Assembly: GCA_021161405.1 (NCBI GenBank)
Contig: JAGHAR010000079.1
Coordinates: 1-7,409, forward strand
Origin: Candidatus Iainarchaeum sp.
GTDB taxonomy: Archaea > Iainarchaeota > Iainarchaeia > Iainarchaeales > JAGHAR01
DNA length: 7,409 nt
Reading direction: 5' to 3'
The position numbers and the translations under genes are program-made. Position 1 is the stretch's first letter, and the number at the start of each line of letters is the position of its first letter. The notes under the pieces are model-generated. The model did not search any database, was not told where the DNA came from, and saw only the letters and a program-made list of their open reading frames with translations. Of the stretch, positions 6,401-7,409 are shown one piece after another.

Positions 6401-7354
6401 ATTACCTCTATAATAGAACTTCCAAAAGCGGATATTATTGGAGAGCGCCTTAGCAAGGCAAAAAATATTCTGAACGCGGAGCATCTTGATTGGGATTCTT
6501 TAGCAAAGGCAAACGCTCTCTTAGATGTTGATCAGATAATTTCAGATATGCTAAAAGAGAGGTTAGCAGAGATCGATATCAATTCCGAGCTAGTTGAAGG
6601 AAATGCAAAAGAAAAGCTCCAAAGGAAAATTGGCGAATTTGAAAGCCTAATAAACAAAAATTCATTTGTTAATGCTGCAAAGAAACTCGATGAAATCATA
6701 AAAACTATTGAGATGAATAGCAGAAATAGCAACGAGAAGAAAAGCAATGCAATTCTCCTCAAGAAGAAATATATCGAGCTTCTCGATTCAATAGCAAGAG
6801 AGGTTAAATTTTTAGAAGGGTTATTTGTATTGCCGTTTGAAGAATTTATAGCTGTAGGATATGTGCCACCAATAACACCCAAAAGGTTGAATTCAATAAA
6901 ATTGAAGCTCGTTAAGTTAGATTCTGTTGAATTGAGAGAGGCCACTCCAGAAGAGCTTACAAAGAATAGAAGGTTGTTCAATAAACTCAAAAAATACACA
7001 GAAGAATTAGAGGAAATTTATAGTGAAATTTTAGAAGCAAAGAAAAGAATAAAACGCGATGCAATTGCAAGCTTTAACAGTTTGGTTGAGATGTTCAACT
7101 CTGGCATGTTAGCAGAAAATATAAAAACAAAACTTGCTAAGGCAAAGGAAGAGATAACAAACAAAAATTATTTGAAGGGCTTGTTTATTGCAAGGACATT
7201 GATGAAAGAAGTGAAAACAAACACAACAGATTTGTTTTATCTTCTCCCAATATTAGTTATGTTTGCTATTGCAGCAATTATAAGATATAAAAAGATTAGA
7301 GAAGATAGAAAGCGGAAGGAAAAGCTGAAGGAAATTTTGGAGGCCTGGGAATAA
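3500..7354 (+). CDS. Giant exported coiled-coil protein with lipobox-like N-terminus and C-terminal membrane anchor; function unknown
   Basis: I do not recognise this 1284-residue protein. Residues 1-25 are a signal sequence: basic RTLRAKA, a hydrophobic stretch ISLFVAIVVCALLLF, then FSGC with Cys26 placed as in a lipobox. A Cys-containing segment follows (Cys39, 53, 59, 104). Long charged amphipathic helices, probably coiled coils, occupy about 95-630. A beta-rich, hydrophobic island spans about 635-880 (roughly nt 5400-6140), including CSNC. A second helical region runs about 885-1240. Residues 1245-1261 (LFYLLPILVMFAIAAII) form a membrane helix followed by a 23-residue strongly basic tail, predicted to be cytoplasmic. 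Most of the chain should therefore lie outside the cell, anchored at both ends. A milder hydrophobic stretch near 228-243 (SNSIVVSILLWYL) could be buried or membrane-associated. Sequons such as NYT and NTT could be glycosylated. GTG 3500 is preferred over in-frame TTG 3485 because the predicted transcription start lies near 3496; the TTG would add five residues. Confidence 0.75.
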   Translation: MRTLRAKAISLFVAIVVCALLLFSGCVERKLSSNERLLCMDLTSYSFAEIPECKTISKCFEIVDGLFDKRIAGFEIFRFKNYWANSLFYASKARKNTEEIYKMCERNNVANLGERILELRHNIEKAYEFSDKAFEESVKFMEERADYLATQELERIKDSDIYAAFIELKANIAALKKATKDEELYVNKYKRISAEIESLAKRTIGFGYYVDIENSLRRVIESKLKFSNSIVVSILLWYLDSLTRGHKLEILRELRPGKFGLYLTKITSIRDGVFIDFVKIANKETRKLNDALQQRELIVARCKENIAKTRKILQELEEKIPDRNIDLLLEKFYNSNTVAFSNELDFELNDFVERKRKRLDLLEEELLELQSKIYFNRESLGKTLEEARNLEGKIKAELYNAEFVNTNVIVKLEELCEERLQNAELPQELKNNTQLITLWASFELAKNEFMKTKDLVYCNEGLQLLDALKKAAQNSRKFNREILSRFSKCLKELKLIFEKSLDAAINLSDFEQRFMLLEEIEINNENGFHILKQCEELREDIREYLQRSTKIAELNMLFENLLERENSIQKIIKTTHSKRGFSSYLESIAKIEKFFNEGKLKLEYIDKADEIKEKIETLIFEVDAKLNSFALKLFFDSLQVIPVETFYEKGTVVGRYKLVWINNQHHIDSEAEQCVEIKAKSVDLLSASENIAKASLCSKGILIKFNKIPVGLSYVDVNIIANSEIVVNKKLLRFSQSEAVIEYSLRSTLPMTQIGVELPDVKREKIRDIIVMKNYDIIPFRIVGNAVVFKLLDKAKILFFIYEPIRISFTQRNNCFDFLLENELPFKTKQTRIEFPLVFSNSIKEASCSNCVVYTDGSKFWTNAEFLEKEKKKLQICLELSDDKAERMVEEAVVLIGELETINTAEAKELANKLKKNIEGKTSKETTVKLAELIAKARNLLEREKNYTLMKNNLMERIESIATTIRKITSIIELPKADIIGERLSKAKNILNAEHLDWDSLAKANALLDVDQIISDMLKERLAEIDINSELVEGNAKEKLQRKIGEFESLINKNSFVNAAKKLDEIIKTIEMNSRNSNEKKSNAILLKKKYIELLDSIAREVKFLEGLFVLPFEEFIAVGYVPPITPKRLNSIKLKLVKLDSVELREATPEELTKNRRLFNKLKKYTEELEEIYSEILEAKKRIKRDAIASFNSLVEMFNSGMLAENIKTKLAKAKEEITNKNYLKGLFIARTLMKEVKTNTTDLFYLLPILVMFAIAAIIRYKKIREDRKRKEKLKEILEAWE

Positions 7355-7357
7355 ACA

Positions 7358-7366
7358 TTATTTTTT
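7358..7366 (+). terminator. T-tract after the giant surface-protein gene
   Basis: TTATTTTTT begins 3 nt after the TAA stop of the long gene, and a U-rich tract in this position would be a normal archaeal termination signal. No hairpin precedes it. Confidence 0.35.
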
Positions 7367-7409
7367 GTATATGTGGTAGAGAGTAAGGGAAAGCAGCACT
7401 GCAACCAGG
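7358..7409 (-). CDS. Possible C-terminal end of an opposing membrane protein (partial)
   Basis: The minus strand is open from the right edge to a TAA at 7360-7358 and encodes LVAVLLSLTLYHIYKK. A hydrophobic stretch followed by a basic end is plausible for a C-terminal membrane helix. The position would repeat the tight convergent arrangement of the other gene ends here, 3 nt from the stop of the long gene. With only 16 codons visible and other frames also open, this is a suggestion. Confidence 0.3.
   Translation of the reverse strand, partial: LVAVLLSLTLYHIYKK

Noticed and set aside
6532..6999. A 155-codon minus-strand open frame rich in Ser, Leu and Phe
   Set aside because: Antisense shadow of Lys/Glu-rich coiled-coil codons; this composition is typical of such shadows and no family motif is present.

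Overview
The window looks like a piece of an AT-rich, gene-dense archaeal chromosome. The archaeal call rests on three things. First, the gene content: the C-terminal end of an archaeal-type geranylgeranyl (ether-lipid) reductase, a Taw1/TYW1 wyosine synthase with the archaeal six-cysteine layout, an archaeal-type PRC-barrel miniprotein, an AMMECR1 protein and an NFACT/RqcH homologue. Second, the intergenic gaps carry TATA-type boxes instead of bacterial -35/-10 elements. Third, several predicted starts appear leaderless or nearly so. The very short gaps and the huge lysine-rich surface-type protein would fit a small-genome, uncultivated lineage (DPANN-like), but the sequence alone does not settle the lineage.

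Layout. Positions 1-357 (+) hold the end of a lipid reductase, followed after 2 nt by an NFACT/RqcH homologue (360-1445, +) that stops where the NFACT-R RNA-binding domain should begin. Its stop codon overlaps the stop codon of an opposing PRC-barrel gene (1442-1738, -). A divergent promoter region with a perfect 12-bp palindromic TATA box (1786-1797) separates that gene from taw1 (1828-2853, +). taw1 ends exactly where an opposing AMMECR1 gene ends (2854-3444, -). A second divergent region with a T/A-symmetric box (about 3466-3473) precedes a very long gene (about 3500-7354, +). That gene encodes an exported, coiled-coil-rich protein with a lipobox-like N-terminus and a C-terminal membrane anchor. 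The last 50 bases may contain the end of another opposing gene.

How the genes relate. The reductase and the NFACT gene look like one transcription unit. From there on every gene switches strand, giving convergent pairs with zero or negative spacing and divergent pairs that share one symmetric promoter box. RqcH (rescue of stalled ribosomes) and Taw1 (tRNA-Phe position 37, reading-frame maintenance) both concern translation; AMMECR1 has no settled function. No rRNA, tRNA, CRISPR, insertion sequence or long repeat is visible, and no gene-free stretch exceeds about 90 bases. The least ordinary items are the NFACT protein without NFACT-R and the giant double-anchored surface protein, which I do not recognise as a named family.
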